Positions 32,735 through 42,937 of a DNA stretch of 64,000 nucleotides are shown here, in pieces. The notes under the pieces were generated by a model. That model was given only the letters and a program-made list of their open reading frames with translations, was not told the origin of the DNA and ran no database searches. The stretch is from Anniella stebbinsi (Eukaryota; Chordata; Lepidosauria; Squamata; Anniellidae). Both the position numbers and the translations under genes were made by a program. The DNA is taken from positions 218,110,017 through 218,174,016 of the forward strand of contig JARDYH010000004.1 in assembly GCA_029215795.1 (NCBI GenBank), given 5' to 3'. Numbering within the stretch: the stretch's first letter is position 1; the number at the start of each line of letters is the position of its first letter.

Positions 32735-34210
32735 TGCACAATGCTTTCTAGTGGGTGATGCTATTAGCCCTCCATCTGGAAGCACCGAAAACAAATGCAG
32801 GTAAACTGTGTATTTATTTTGTTTGTGTCTCTGTGTCTGTGGGGGGGGGGGGGGGAGCTCGGTTTTTGACTTCCGGTCTGAAGTTCCTGCCCTGATCCTG
32901 ACCAGAAATCAACTTCGTTGGACTTGATTCCGGAGTGGCTTTTGGGCCCTATTGCCCTTCTGAGGCGCTCTGCCAGCCTGGAAATGGAAGTGTCAGAATC
33001 CTGCTTTGGATGGCTTCCTTTGGCCTCTGGTAGCCTTCTGAGCCCTCTCCGCTTTATCATGAGCAGAACTTTGGTGACCGTCCCCCTTGTGTTGACTGAA
33101 ATCAGCCGGTGCTGCAGGAGGCGATTGGTAGGATGCCTTTTCTCCTCCTGTCAGCTTGCCTTCATGTGCCGCAAGAAGAACCGTTGTCCCTCTCATCTCC
33201 CCCTTGCGGAGCCCTTTCCCTTTTACCGTGGCTGTAGTGACATTCAGTAAGAAGGCTGGGAGGCAAAGCATGAAATAGCCCAAGCCCCTGTGCGGTGGAT
33301 TTATCTTATGCCTTTCTTCACCTTCCTCTCTGGTTTTGGGTTTGCTAAGGTTGCTGACCAGTTGGCCAATTCGGAGGGGATCCTTAGCATCATCGCCCAG
33401 CCTCCTTGGCACAATGCTGGACCAGACAGAGCTTGGATAAACAAGTCTCCTTCCTGGAAGCGATGGTCAGAGCTTGGCTGTAAGGAAGAATCTCTCTCAA
33501 TCTCTGCTGAGCTTCGAGGAATATCCTGCCCAGCACGCTGACGACGAGACCGTTCCCTGCTTGTATATGGCAAAGTTTCTTGCAGAGCTTCTGGGCTGCA
33601 CTTTGCCTCACAAGGGACACTCCCCCATGTTTGAGGTAAGTGGAGCTGGCATTGAAGGGTGAGGAAAGGGTGAAAACCGCTGACCTCTTGTTGCCGTTGT
33701 GTTCGCATCTTCTTAAAAATCCCTCTCGGGTTGATTTGCGCCCGTCAAACCTCACAGGCCCAAGGGCCGTCCGCTGGGTGGGGCAAACAGCAGCTGGGAG
33801 GGGGGGGGAAATATGCCCAGGAATCTTCTCCCACCTGTAGTTCTTTCTGAAAAATAAGAGCGGAACGGCCGCCTTCCACTTGACAGATTAGCACGTTAGC
33901 TGTCAGTTGACTGGAGTTTAATTGCACGCTCTTGACACCTGCAACACTTGCTGGGGAATCCATTGCTTTTTCAGACACGATGTTTCTCCTCCCTGCTGTC
34001 TCCTTTAGAGGATGGAATGCATCCCACTGCAGCTGGTGGGGAGGAATGTGCAAGGGTAATGTGTTAGCTTGCGATGGGGTTCTTGGTTTAAAGTCTGTAT
34101 CCTTCCTGCAATTCCTCAAAGGAAATAACTGGAAAAGACGATTTCTAGGAAACCCTCGAATGCAAGAATGGGGAAGAAACCCCCCCAAACAAAATTCAAA
34201 ACATGAATGA
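32735..34210. other. GC-richer stretch, no gene recognised
   Basis: Includes a 15-base G run (32841-32855). Overlapping open frames up to 147 codons occur on both strands (for example 33301-33708 and 33745-34188, minus), but none shows a domain, signal or compositional bias I recognise, and they contradict each other. A donor-like gaggtaagtg lies at about 33634. A lineage-specific exon or non-coding RNA cannot be excluded, but I see no positive evidence. Confidence 0.45.
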
Positions 34211-34214
34211 AGTA

Positions 34215-34670
34215 GGTGTATTTCAACTGCAGCAAAACTGGAAAATGATGGGGGAGGGGGGAGTTGGATACCTAAGTGTGCTTTCTTGGTAAAAGTGATG
34301 GGGATAGATTTTCATGAACCTGTCTTTCAAACCTAAGAAAGTGTTGATCAACTTTGGCTCAGCTCCTGTGTATTGTGTTTAGTAGTAAGTAGAACGTTCA
34401 ACAGCTGGCTAGGTATTATTTTGGCAAGCTTTCTTCTGCTAGGTGGCAGGAATGCTAATGTTGGCGTGTATAGATTTATGAGTTTTTCAGCAAGGGGAAC
34501 CACTTTACCAATCCAGGGTTCATATAGGGGTTTTTTTTGCATCTTGTGGGGAGAGAAACCCATGCCAGAAACCCCAGCACCTGGAATGTCAAGTTCCCTG
34601 TTGCTGGTGTAGTACTGTAGCACTGAGCAGGAAACATAGAGGAAAGCTACGGCGTGTAAGGTGTACCCCA
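34215..34670. other. No recognised feature
   Basis: No gene or mobile element recognised. A T-run near 34530. Confidence 0.4.
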
Positions 34671-34679
34671 GAGTGGCAT

Positions 34680-34805
34680 AATAAACAGAGTGTTGGATGC
34701 GGTCAAGGAATCCCCAAGTTTGAATCCCTGTATCACCTAGGGCGATCTGAGTGACCTTGGGCCGCTCACTTCCTCTTAGCCTAACTACCTTGCATGACAA
34801 GCGAT
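34680..34805 (+). repeat. tRNA-derived SINE, second type
   Basis: Contains agagtgttggatgcggtcaa, agtttgaatccctgtatcac (B-box-like), gagtgaccttgggccgctca and cttcctcttagcctaactac. This is a different SINE from the ACATAGGAAGCTGCC type; it matches the inverse of 39271-39393. Confidence 0.65.
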
Positions 34806-34944
34806 AAGCCCCATGCATGTTATACTTCCAAAAGGAAGACAATAAACATATAATTGCCTAAAGGGTGTGGTAGAAGTTTGGGATTGTGCCACCTTTGCGG
34901 ATCCTACTAATTCTCCCAGTCCAGCCAAGTAACCTATGCAATGA

Positions 34945-35103
34945 ACAATAAGGAGCAAAGGTCAATGTATTACAAAAGTAAAGACAATAAGGAGCAAAGG
35001 TCAATGTATTACAAAAGTAAAGACAATAAGGAGCAAAGGTCAATGTATTACAAAAGTAAAGACAATAAGGAGCAAAGGTCAATGTATTACAAAAGTAAAG
35101 ACA
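34945..35103. repeat. 39-bp minisatellite, four copies
   Basis: Units start at 34945, 34984, 35023 and 35062 (each acaataaggagcaaaggtca plus 19 more bases), virtually identical, and a fifth stops after a few bases. Unit length is a multiple of three, so one minus frame reads as a 13-residue repeat, an arithmetic consequence. No spacers, so this is not a CRISPR array. Confidence 0.95.
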
Positions 35104-35114
35104 AACTCCAATGA

Positions 35115-35145
35115 ATTTTGAGCTGTACTCAGCTCTTCATCAGGG
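35115..35145 (-). other. Hammerhead-core-like motif
   Basis: The minus strand reads CTGATGA, one extra A, the stem GAGCTG-AGTA-CAGCTC, then AAAA. A hammerhead core would be CTGATGA, stem II, GAAA. The G-to-A difference follows a C, as expected for CpG decay. Such motifs are known in Penelope-like elements and related retrozymes. It adjoins the 39-bp minisatellite. Stems I and III are not evident. Confidence 0.3.
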
Positions 35146-35164
35146 GAAATTTGAATACAAAGCA

Positions 35165-35290
35165 GTGGTGCGGCTAGTGCTGGACAGTTGGACCAAAGTC
35201 CGAGGCCCTGCAGCTCAGGGGGACCCCACATGTGTGGCAGGTAATGGGGGTATCAGGGCAGCAGAAGAAAACTCCATTTTATTCCTGCAG
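35165..35290. repeat. Possible hAT-like element edge
   Basis: Starts gcagtggtgcggctagtgct and continues to a ggccctgcagctcaggggga block. The CAGTGG start resembles hAT termini, but I could not find the opposite end. Confidence 0.25.
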
Positions 35291-35294
35291 TCAT

Positions 35295-36500
35295 GATAAT
35301 GCTTTGTTTTAAGTGAGCTTAAAATGCAAAACTGCCCATGCTTTGGTGAGGATGATTAAAATCAGGCTTGGCAAGTGGTTGCAAAGCATGAAATGGTGGT
35401 TGTGTGGAGACGGGTGGGAGAGACATGCTAGTTGTGTGCTTCACAACTAAAGCAATACACATGGCCATCTAAATGGACCTTCCCCCTCCCCCTGAAGTCT
35501 GGGGTCTAAAATGACCCAGCTGCAGCAGTGATCCAAATAGGGGGAGAAAAACCTCACAGTAGCCCAATCCTATGTGTGTTTAAATGGAAGACAGCCCCCT
35601 TGCAATAATTGGGGCTGACCTCCTGGGATTGAAACCTGGACCTGATGGTTTTCGACTTTCCACTCCAGGGAACGTGGAAATCTACCACGGCGAATCCTGC
35701 AGCATGTTCTGGAGAGCACACGCAGATCGTGTTGGTCTCCTTTTTACTCTACCTGAAGTGCCCTGTTTAGAACACATCCCAAACTGAGCATTGAAGGAGA
35801 GATGAAAAATGATGGGCACTCTCCCTTCAAGGGAAGCTGGTTCACAAAGTTGGGAAAGGATCATTGTTATTGAACTTCTCAATGAAGGTTTCCTAGTTCA
35901 CAGTTTGAAAAATCATGTCTTAAAGCTTTTGTACATGTGGCACTAATTGTGTGCTCATGATTCTTTACTGACAGTTGCTTACGGGTTCTTCAGACCACAT
36001 CATAATCCTACAGTATTGCTTTAGTTTTTTAAGAGCATTTTCCCTGGGTTTTTTAGACTGGGGAAAATGTGGTATTATTTCTGAAAGTGAAAGAAAATAT
36101 GTAATTTTGACATTCTGCTATAGCACACTGCCACCTAGAGGGTACGTCATGGAAAAACAGGAAAGGAGCTTGGATCTCAATTTCATCATGAAACTGAAAG
36201 TAGATACATCAATGAACATCCTCGGGTAGAAAAGCTCTTAAGCAGGTCACTTTCACCCAACTCTCCACTTCCTCCATGCTGATCCATCCTGTTGTTTCTT
36301 GGTTTGCTCTTAGAACATGTTGGGATCAGCCTGGGGCTCATCCCTACATGGCTTGTGTTGAATCAGCATGGCCCTCAAAAAAAGAAAGAAGAACCATCTG
36401 TCTGGAAACAGCTGGCCTAGTTTCAATCATGCTATCACTGGTGGCTGAATGATCTGTGTCCATTTCTTGAGTGGACATTATGGAATCCTTGCATCAGCAT
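35295..36500. other. No recognised feature
   Basis: No gene or repeat recognised. Open frames up to 84 codons have no known domain. Confidence 0.4.
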
Positions 36501-36509
36501 AAAGTAAGT

Positions 36510-36690
36510 GAACCCAAGAAGTGCCCTGCTGGATCACACCAATGGTTTGTTTAGCCCAGTGTTCTGTTTCCAGCAGGGGACAGCCAGATAAAACAGGGTC
36601 TTCACAAGGAGGGTATTAGGGTAACCACCACCCTCTGTTTGTCCTCAGTGCCACAGGAACACCAGAACTTGCCTTATCACCAAGTCAGGC
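36510..36690 (-). mobile_element. CR1 3' end, other subfamily
   Basis: Contains agaagtgccctgctggatca, gcccagtgttctgtttccag and cagcaggggacagccagata. This is the CCCTGCTGGATCA type of CR1 terminus, distinct from the GAAGAGCC type elsewhere in the window. Confidence 0.6.
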
Positions 36691-36734
36691 TGTTTGTCTA
36701 TCTAGCTTTGTATCGCAAAGCTCTCCTGCCCCTC

Positions 36735-36850
36735 ATTTTTCACATTGCTTGCTACCTGTTCCTTTTTACTAGAGATGCGTAGAATTGAGCCCAGGACATT
36801 TTGCATGCAAAACATGTGCTCTACCGCTGAGCAATGGTCCCTTCCCAATA
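36735..36850 (-). repeat. tRNA-derived SINE head
   Basis: Contains gaattgagcccaggacattt, tgcatgcaaaacatgtgctc and taccgctgagcaatggtccc. Minus-strand reading gives the A-box-like GCTCAGCGGTAGAGCA and a GGCTCAATTC in the B-box position. The tRNA-like part only. Confidence 0.65.
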
Positions 36851-38013
36851 TATCATCATGGCTGTTATGCCCATAGTGAATAGTCTGCATTAAGTAAAAT
36901 AAAATATATCACTAACCAGTCTCTGTTAAAAGGGCGATGAGCAAATAAAATAGGTTCCTTGCAGGGAAGGTTTTCTTGTTATTACCCAAACCTGAATGCT
37001 AGAAGATAAGAAGAGCCATGCTGGATCAGACCAAGGGTTCATGTAGTCCAGCATTCTGCTCTCACAGTGGGCAACCTGCTACCCATGGGAAACCCACAAG
37101 CAGGATATGAGTGCAACAGCTCCCTCATGCCCATGTTCCCCAGCAACTGGTGTACAGAGGCATACTGCCTCTGAAAGAGAAGGTAGCATATAGCCACCAG
37201 GACTCGTAGCCATTGATAGTCTTCTCCTTCAGGAATTTGTCCAATCCCCTTTAAAAGCCATCCAAATTGGTGACCATCACTGTGTCTTGTGGAAGTGAAT
37301 TCCATAGTTTAATTATGTGCTGTGTGAAGGAATACTTCATTTTATCTGTCCTGAACCTCCCACCATCCATTTCATGGGATGACCCCGGGTTCTATTAATA
37401 TGAGAGAGGGAGAAAAATGTCCCCTTATCTACTTTCTCCATACCATGCATAATTTTGTACATCTCTATCATGTCTTCCCTTACTCGTCTCTTTTCCTAAA
37501 CTAAATAATCCCAGCTGTTATAACCTTTCATCATAGAGAAGTTGCTCCAGCCCCTTGATCATTTTAGTTGCCCTTTTCTGCACTTTTTCTAAGTCTACAA
37601 TATCTTTTTTAGGCGTGGTGACCAGAACTATACATAGTATCCCAAGGGTGGTTGCACCATAGGTTTGTGTCAGGGCAGTATGATATTGGCAGTTTTATTT
37701 TCAATTCTCTTCCTAATTACGCGTAATGCGGAGTTTGCTTTTCTCACAGCAGCTGCACTCATTGACATTTTCATTGAGCTGTCCACCACTACCCCAAGAT
37801 CACTTTCTTGGTCAGTCACTGCTAGCTCAGATCCCATCAGGTTAGCTTATAATTGTAACTGGGATTGTTGTGCCTCAACAGGCATCACATTACACTTGAT
37901 GACATTGAACGGCATTTGCCATTTGAATGCCCATTCTCCCAGCTTGGAGAGGTCCTTTTGGATCTCCTCACAATCCCCCCCTTTTTAAAATCATCCTAAA
38001 TAATTTGGTGTCA

Positions 38014-38199
38014 CCAGACAACGCACTAAGCTATGGTTAGGCCTCTAATCCTTTTGCAGCAAATGGTTAGTGAGTGTGTTTAAACCATGGAATAAATAAC
38101 GTAGCAACCATGGTTAAGAATGGTACACATGACATGTTAAGCCATAATGTTTAGCTCAAAATGCTTAATCACCATGGTTTAGCATGTCATTTGAACAGG
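38014..38199. mobile_element. CTGTTCAGA foldback MITE, copy 2, inside CR1
   Basis: Begins cagacaacgcactaagctat, contains taaaccatggaataaataac and caccatggtttagcatgtca, ends tttgaacaggg. The left terminus lacks the first bases of the family. It replaces part of the CR1 RT region, between ggtgtcac (left) and the ttatttccacttcactg block (right). Confidence 0.7.
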
Positions 38200-38369
38200 G
38201 TTATTTCCACTTCACTGTTCACTCCTAATTTCAGATCATTTATGAATAAGTTGAAAAGCATTGGTCCCAATACAGATCCCTGTGGGACCCCACTGTTTAC
38301 ATCCCTCCACTGGGAGAATTTTCTATTCATTCCTACTCTCTGTTTTATGTGCTTTAACCAGTTACTGAT

Positions 38370-38666
38370 TCATAAGAGGACTTCTCCTCTTATTCCATGA
38401 CTACTATGTTTGCTCAGGAGTCTTTGGGGAGGGACTTTGTCAAAAGGCTTTTGGAAGTCTAAGTAAACAACGTCTACTGGATCACCCCTGTGTACATGTT
38501 GATTGACATTCTCAAAGAACACTAAAAGGTTAGTGAAATATAATTTATCTTTTTGGAAGCCATGCTGGGTTTTTCCCAGCAGGGCTTGTCCTTCTATTTG
38601 CTTATTAGTTCTATCTTTAATAATGCTTTCAACCAATTTACCCAGAACAGATGTTAAGCTTACCAT
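38370..38666 (-). pseudogene. CR1 reverse-transcriptase fragment
   Basis: 98 codons with SVLGKLVESIIKDRTNKQIE, LLGKTQHGFQKDKLYFTNLL and VDVVYLDFQKPFDKVPPQRL, the finger and first catalytic Asp blocks of CR1 RT (family pattern VYLDFSKAFD). The frame ends at 38370, and the downstream RT block continues in another frame. A relic, not an expressed gene. Confidence 0.85.
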
Positions 38667-38684
38667 TTTTTAATGTCCTTTTTA

Positions 38685-39268
38685 ACCTGATGGACTGGAT
38701 GCTCAGTGTGGCGAGCTGCTGAAGAGGAGACAAAATTTAAAGCATTGCAAGAGTTTACTTCTTCATTAGACATGTGTGTTGGAGAACATTTTTTTTAAAA
38801 AACCTATTCCTTCACTTCCATAATACATCAAAATGAAACATTTCCCAGTGCTTTCTGGCATCCTGTGCCATGCATATTCCTGAGAGAAGGATGCTACTGC
38901 TGAAAAGTCCTATCAATACATGGAGCCTGGCTAAAATTAGCCTACTCCTCTGGCAGTGTCTGCATCCTACAGCACAAAAGCATCACTTTAGCATCATCAA
39001 GTGGGTATTGGGAAGCATTTGGTACTCAGCGGAGAACAGAGAATGAATTAGTGAGAGTTTCTAATTTCATTTGATACTTTCTTTGTTTGGAATTGCTTTT
39101 GTGCGTTAGATGAAAGAGGTCTTTAGTCTCTCCATGCGCACGTTTGATGTCTCAAATGTGTCTTCAGATTTAGCAAGACTGCGAGGGGTTTTCAGTGCTG
39201 CAGATGTTGGGAGACTCGTGATTCTGAAGTAGGGGAGGAAGGCAGAAAAGAGAAGAGGGGTTTTGTCC
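38685..39268. other. No recognised feature
   Basis: Nothing recognised in this ~580-bp stretch. Confidence 0.4.
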
Positions 39269-39270
39269 AT

Positions 39271-39393
39271 TTCTAAGAGTCTGTGACTGGCCCAAAATCA
39301 CCCAGTGAACTTCATGGCCAAGTGGGGACTAGAACCCGGATTTCCAGACTCCCAGTCCGAGACTCTAGCCACTACGCCACACTGGCTCTCAGA
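39271..39393 (-). repeat. tRNA-derived SINE, second type
   Basis: Contains aaaatcacccagtgaacttc, gactagaacccggatttcca, gagactctagccactacgcc and acactggctctc. On the minus strand the head reads GGCGTAGTGGCTAGAG (A-box side) and GGGTTCTAGTC (B-box side). The tRNA-derived head and part of the body are preserved. Confidence 0.75.
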
Positions 39394-39584
39394 TTAATTC
39401 TGGAAATAACCCCACTGTTTCCTTTCTTGTTGCATCTAAATTTTGCTTCTATAGGTAAACAAGAGCAATACGCAAAATGGAAACAAAAGGAGTTTTTACA
39501 GAATGAGAGATTTCTTTGAAAATAACCCCTCTCCTTAATTGTAGCAAAATCAGAATGCAAATGAATTGGATGTTCCTTTATCAA

Positions 39585-39925
39585 ATACATGATTTTATTA
39601 CAAATCCTTTAGAAAAACAAAGTGAGACCGGCAGCATGACAAAATTTGAAGGTATATTATTGGAACATATGGTTAATATAAAAGGATTGGTTTCAAAAAA
39701 ATTATTCACAAGTTATCGAAATAGACACAAATATGTCGGATGGGTTGAAAATAATATGGGGAGATAATATTGGGATACCAGTAGAACAAAAGGAATGGGT
39801 GACACAACCAAGGAAAACTGTATCAATAACTTTCAGGGACAATACATTGAAATTGTTACACAGATGGTATATCACACCAATATGTTTGGCAAGAATAGCC
39901 AATACAAACAATACAAAATGCTCCT
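39585..39925 (+). pseudogene. L1 ORF2 C-terminal fragment, frameshifted
   Basis: The first frame (to about 39745) gives SMTKFEGILLEHMVNIKGLV, the second gives WVTQPRKTVSITFRDNTLKL followed by LLHRWYITPICLARI. The latter matches the RWYLTP block near the C-terminus of vertebrate L1 ORF2. One frameshift at about 39740 joins them. No further L1 sequence is recognised on either side, so only some 340 bp remain. It shows that an L1 lineage existed in this genome alongside CR1 and L2. Confidence 0.8.
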
Positions 39926-39929
39926 CCTC

Positions 39930-40340
39930 TTTCTCACTGCTATTGTTGTCTGGGCCAGAGCTAGGAATGCTGGAGAAATTTGAGATGGACTAAAATGAGC
40001 TTTGATTTCTAAAAATCTGACCTGCGGAAGTGGTTGTAGACCAGTCTCATCAGGCTGCGTGGACTTTTAGAAGTTTCTTTTCCTTTCCTGAAATTTCCGC
40101 AAATTTATTCGTAGGAAAATATGTACGTTTCTGCTCAGACATATGCTATCCTAGAAAATAGAGAAGGGGAAAAGTTTAATGGAATGGGGGAGAAAACGCT
40201 AAATGTTACGTACTAACGTAAATTAGGTAAATTGTTGCAAACTTTCTTATGGAACGGCTTGCGTATTTTTCCACGTAATGGGGAAAAAACGAATCTTTGA
40301 ATGCACACTGGAATGAATGACACTGTGCAATCCACGAAAC
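39930..40340. other. No recognised feature
   Basis: AT-rich; no gene or repeat recognised. Confidence 0.4.
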
Positions 40341-40344
40341 ACAC

Positions 40345-40473
40345 ACGGGGTGGAACTCCCACATTAGAGGCATTCAAGAGGCAGCTGCACGACCATCTGT
40401 CAGGGAAGCTTCAGGGGGTTGGACCCGATGGCCTTATGGGCTCCTTCCAACTCTACTATTCTATGATTCTATG
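40345..40473 (+). mobile_element. CR1 3' end (ATTCTATG-tailed)
   Basis: Contains ggtggaactcccacattaga, gcattcaagaggcagctgca, ggacccgatggccttatggg, and ends ttctatgattctatga, the duplicated octamer that closes CR1 elements. About 130 bp. Confidence 0.8.
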
Positions 40474-40487
40474 AAATCTGGACAACC

Positions 40488-40545
40488 CTAGCCAGAGCGA
40501 CAGGCAGGTGAATGAGCAGGCAGCAATGGTGCTGGTGCTGGATCT
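40488..40545. repeat. Unclassified dispersed repeat, fragment
   Basis: Reads gccagagcgacaggcaggtg and aatgagcaggcagcaatggt, matching the centre of 19370-19700. Confidence 0.5.
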
Positions 40546-40549
40546 GTTT

Positions 40550-41150
40550 AATACTGCCCACATCGCTTGCCCCATTCTGAATGGTCATTTAAGGCGCCCT
40601 TCTTGGCTGCGGCACCCTGGGCTTCATCCCCGGGGTCCAGTCCGTGCGGCGCTGATTGCATTTATGCCTGTAATGCAGTTGCAAAAGGAAGAAGACAAAA
40701 AGGGAAGCAAGCCTAAACTCATGCAAAATAACAAACTCTTTGATGAATAGATTTGAGCTTATAGGTGTCCTAAATGCAGTGCTTTGGGCAGTGAATTAAG
40801 AGACCGCACCATGCGGCATTTGTGGAACGACGTTATTTTATTGACAGCCACTCAGCTTTCTTCCTTTCACCTCAAGCCGAAGGTCTCTGAGGGAAACGGA
40901 CTAATTAAAACCACGCATAACATTACACACAACCCAGCTTGCTGTGAATAAAGCTCAGTCTCAATCGCATGGGCTTTAATGAAGGAATCATTAATCCTAC
41001 TGTAAATATAGCCAACCACTTTCAATAGCCGGATGTGAATAATAGCACTGATCCCATTTCCTGGGAAATCCATTGCTAAACTGTCATAGATTTCAGTGGG
41101 AATAAGATGGATTTGGGAAATCTGCATGGAATGCAAAGTAGTCCAGCATA
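40550..41150. other. No recognised feature
   Basis: No gene recognised. A minus frame of 89 codons (40867-41136) has no known domain. Confidence 0.4.
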
Positions 41151-41154
41151 TAGG

Positions 41155-41212
41155 ATTGGGAGAGGGGCCACAGCTCGAGGGTACAACACCTGCTTTGCAT
41201 GTATAAGGGCCA
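41155..41212 (+). repeat. tRNA-derived SINE head fragment
   Basis: Reads gaggggccacagctcgaggg and tacaacacctgctttgcatg, the A-box side of the SINE family also seen at 36735 and 50689. Confidence 0.55.
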
Positions 41213-41214
41213 AG

Positions 41215-41890
41215 CTACATGTTAGTCATACAGATCCATGATTGATATGCCTCTGATTTTTTTTTTTACACTAATGCAGGTCTGTGTGTGAGTGTAGAGG
41301 GGAGGGACTGTAAATATGAGTGGGGATTCAGGTGAAGGCTAAGGACATTTAACCCTTTCCTGTATGCTGTTTTCCCATCTACATTTTTCTCCTGAAGCTG
41401 CTATTTGTGTTATAGTGGGGGGAGGGGGAATGTAGATCCTTGTACTTTTCCACCAAGGAGCAAATAGCAGCTGGGACTAGCGATGGGTGACAATTCCATT
41501 TCAGTCGGGTTTTGATAAGAATTTACCAAAATTTACAAACTTCTTCATTTTCAGGATAGAAAAAATTTGAGATTATACACATAAAAGATTAATATGCAAG
41601 AAACCGAAACTATTAGATTCGTCCACCCAGGCCCAGGGCTTTCAGTGCCACACCCTTAAATAATGTGGGTTTGAATCCCTGTGTATTCATCCACATTAGT
41701 GCTGAATTGGAGGTGCCACCTTTTCCCCCCCTAACAGCCCCCTCGTCTTTAATAGCTACATGGCAAGCAGGGTCAACACGACCCTCTCCGTGTACATACT
41801 GAATGTGGCACATGGGTGAGAATTTCAGTTCAGCTCCTTTTACGAAAATCCACATATTTCTTCATATTTGAGATGGAAAGAACTTAAGAT
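41215..41890. other. No recognised feature
   Basis: Two similar segments at 41510-41630 and 41820-41880 (fragments such as ttaccaaaatttac and acgaaaatccacatatttct) may be relics of one unidentified repeat. No gene recognised. Confidence 0.35.
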
Positions 41891-41894
41891 CCAC

Positions 41895-41990
41895 TCAGGG
41901 TGGTTTTGTGAACAGCCCAGGGAGCTTTGGCTATTGGGCAGTATAGAAATAAATAAATAAATAAAATTAATTAATATAAATATATATATA
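41895..41990 (+). repeat. L2 3' UTR tail with (ATAA)n
   Basis: Reads agcccagggagctttggcta and ttgggcagtatagaaataaa, then ATAA units (41943-41969) and a TA-rich run. Terminal block of an L2 element without coding sequence. Confidence 0.7.
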
Positions 41991-41999
41991 TTTTAAAAA

Positions 42000-42815
42000 C
42001 CAAATGCAAGAAAACGCTAAACTTAACAGAGTCATCCATTCCTAGCTGGGATGGGGAGGTAAAATGGATATAGTTTGCGAAAGTTGCACAGGGAAATGAT
42101 GGTGTAAAGGAAGAGGGAGGTTTAAATGCCCCTGTCTACACTGCTTCATGGTTTAAATTCGTAACAAAACACTCCCTTGAGCCTCTTCATTTAGTGTGAG
42201 TCACAGATCTCCTAGCATAACATGTAGTTTGTGCTAGAGGTCTTGAGTTCAGATCCTGACATCTCAAGTAAAAAATGGTTTCAAGCAACAAGGCAGAGAG
42301 AAATCTGCCAGAGACCCTGGAGAAACCCGGCCAGTCGGGGCAGACAGTGCTGTCCATTTATTTAAATATTTCTCGACATAATATTTCTCGACATAAATAT
42401 TTCTTGACATAAATAATACCGTAAAAATACAACAGCAAATCTCATTTCAAACAGCCATTAAAAATCGCCGTCTAAAACAATTTCACAGATCAGCAGCACA
42501 GTGTTGCAAATGAACCAAAACAATTTCAATCCAGCAGAACTATACTGAGAAGGCAACCTGTAACGAGGGGGATTTCAAGACCCATTTTGAAGTCTGTACT
42601 GATGGTGTCATATGCATATCACTTCAGAAGGAGTCCCATAAACGTGGGGCCAACATCAAGAAGGCCTGCCTTTCAAGCCTGCCAGCATGATTTATTTGTG
42701 GGTAGATGGAGCAGTGTTCTGATTCAATATAAGGGAGCTTCATATGTTGACCCATCATTTTTCTGGTGCATCAAGGATTGTTAAATTGAGAAGGTTTATA
42801 GGGCGGCAATCAGTT
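42000..42815. other. Mostly unrecognised; local 16-bp triplication
   Basis: At 42366-42413 the unit aatatttctcgacat(a) occurs three times in tandem, the last with one substitution. The rest shows no gene or named repeat. Confidence 0.5.
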
Positions 42816-42820
42816 AGTCC

Positions 42821-42845
42821 ATATATATATATATATATATATATA
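42821..42845. repeat. (TA)n microsatellite
   Basis: About twelve AT units. Confidence 0.95.
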
Positions 42846-42910
42846 ATGATTTGGTGGAGGGCCTTGGGGTTGCCACTGAATTTTGCTTAAAGTGAAATTT
42901 GAGGCAAAGG

Positions 42911-42937
42911 CTGTGTGTGTGTGTGTGTGTGTGTGTG
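42911..42937. repeat. (GT)n microsatellite
   Basis: About thirteen GT units, directly against the left end of the foldback at 42936-43439. GT units also follow its right end (43440-43446), so the element appears inserted in a GT tract. Confidence 0.9.

Larger units (their letters stand above)
37003..38680 (-). mobile_element. CR1 LINE, about 1.5 kb, split by a MITE
   Basis: Longest CR1 copy here. Its 3' end lies at 37003 (aagaagagccatgctggatc), and coding-derived sequence continues to 38680: the C-terminal block (caatcccctttaaaagccat, gatgaccccgggttctatta), then 37.4-38.0 kb and 38.2-38.67 kb. The reverse-transcriptase block reads [17 protein letters not shown] on the minus strand at 38313-38240, out of frame with the fragment described at 38370-38666. 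A foldback MITE sits at about 38014-38199, just where the YADD block should be. The 5' part, including the endonuclease, is missing. Confidence 0.85.

Noticed and set aside
33301..34188. Long frames of 135 and 147 codons on the minus strand as host genes
   Set aside because: They overlap frames of similar length on the other strand, lack domains, and lie in GC-rich sequence where long open frames occur by chance.
34858..35082. Open frame with a 13-residue repeat (TFAPYCLYFCNTL)
   Set aside because: The 39-bp minisatellite has a unit divisible by three, so one frame repeats automatically. There is no start context, signal or family match.
34945..35103. Direct repeats that might suggest a CRISPR array
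   Set aside because: The units are contiguous without spacers, and the host is a vertebrate genome.
36735..36850. tRNA gene (A-box and B-box-like sequences)
   Set aside because: The same boxes occur at 27.7, 41.2 and 50.8 kb fused to a common LINE-like tail, so these are SINE heads. I see no intact cloverleaf.
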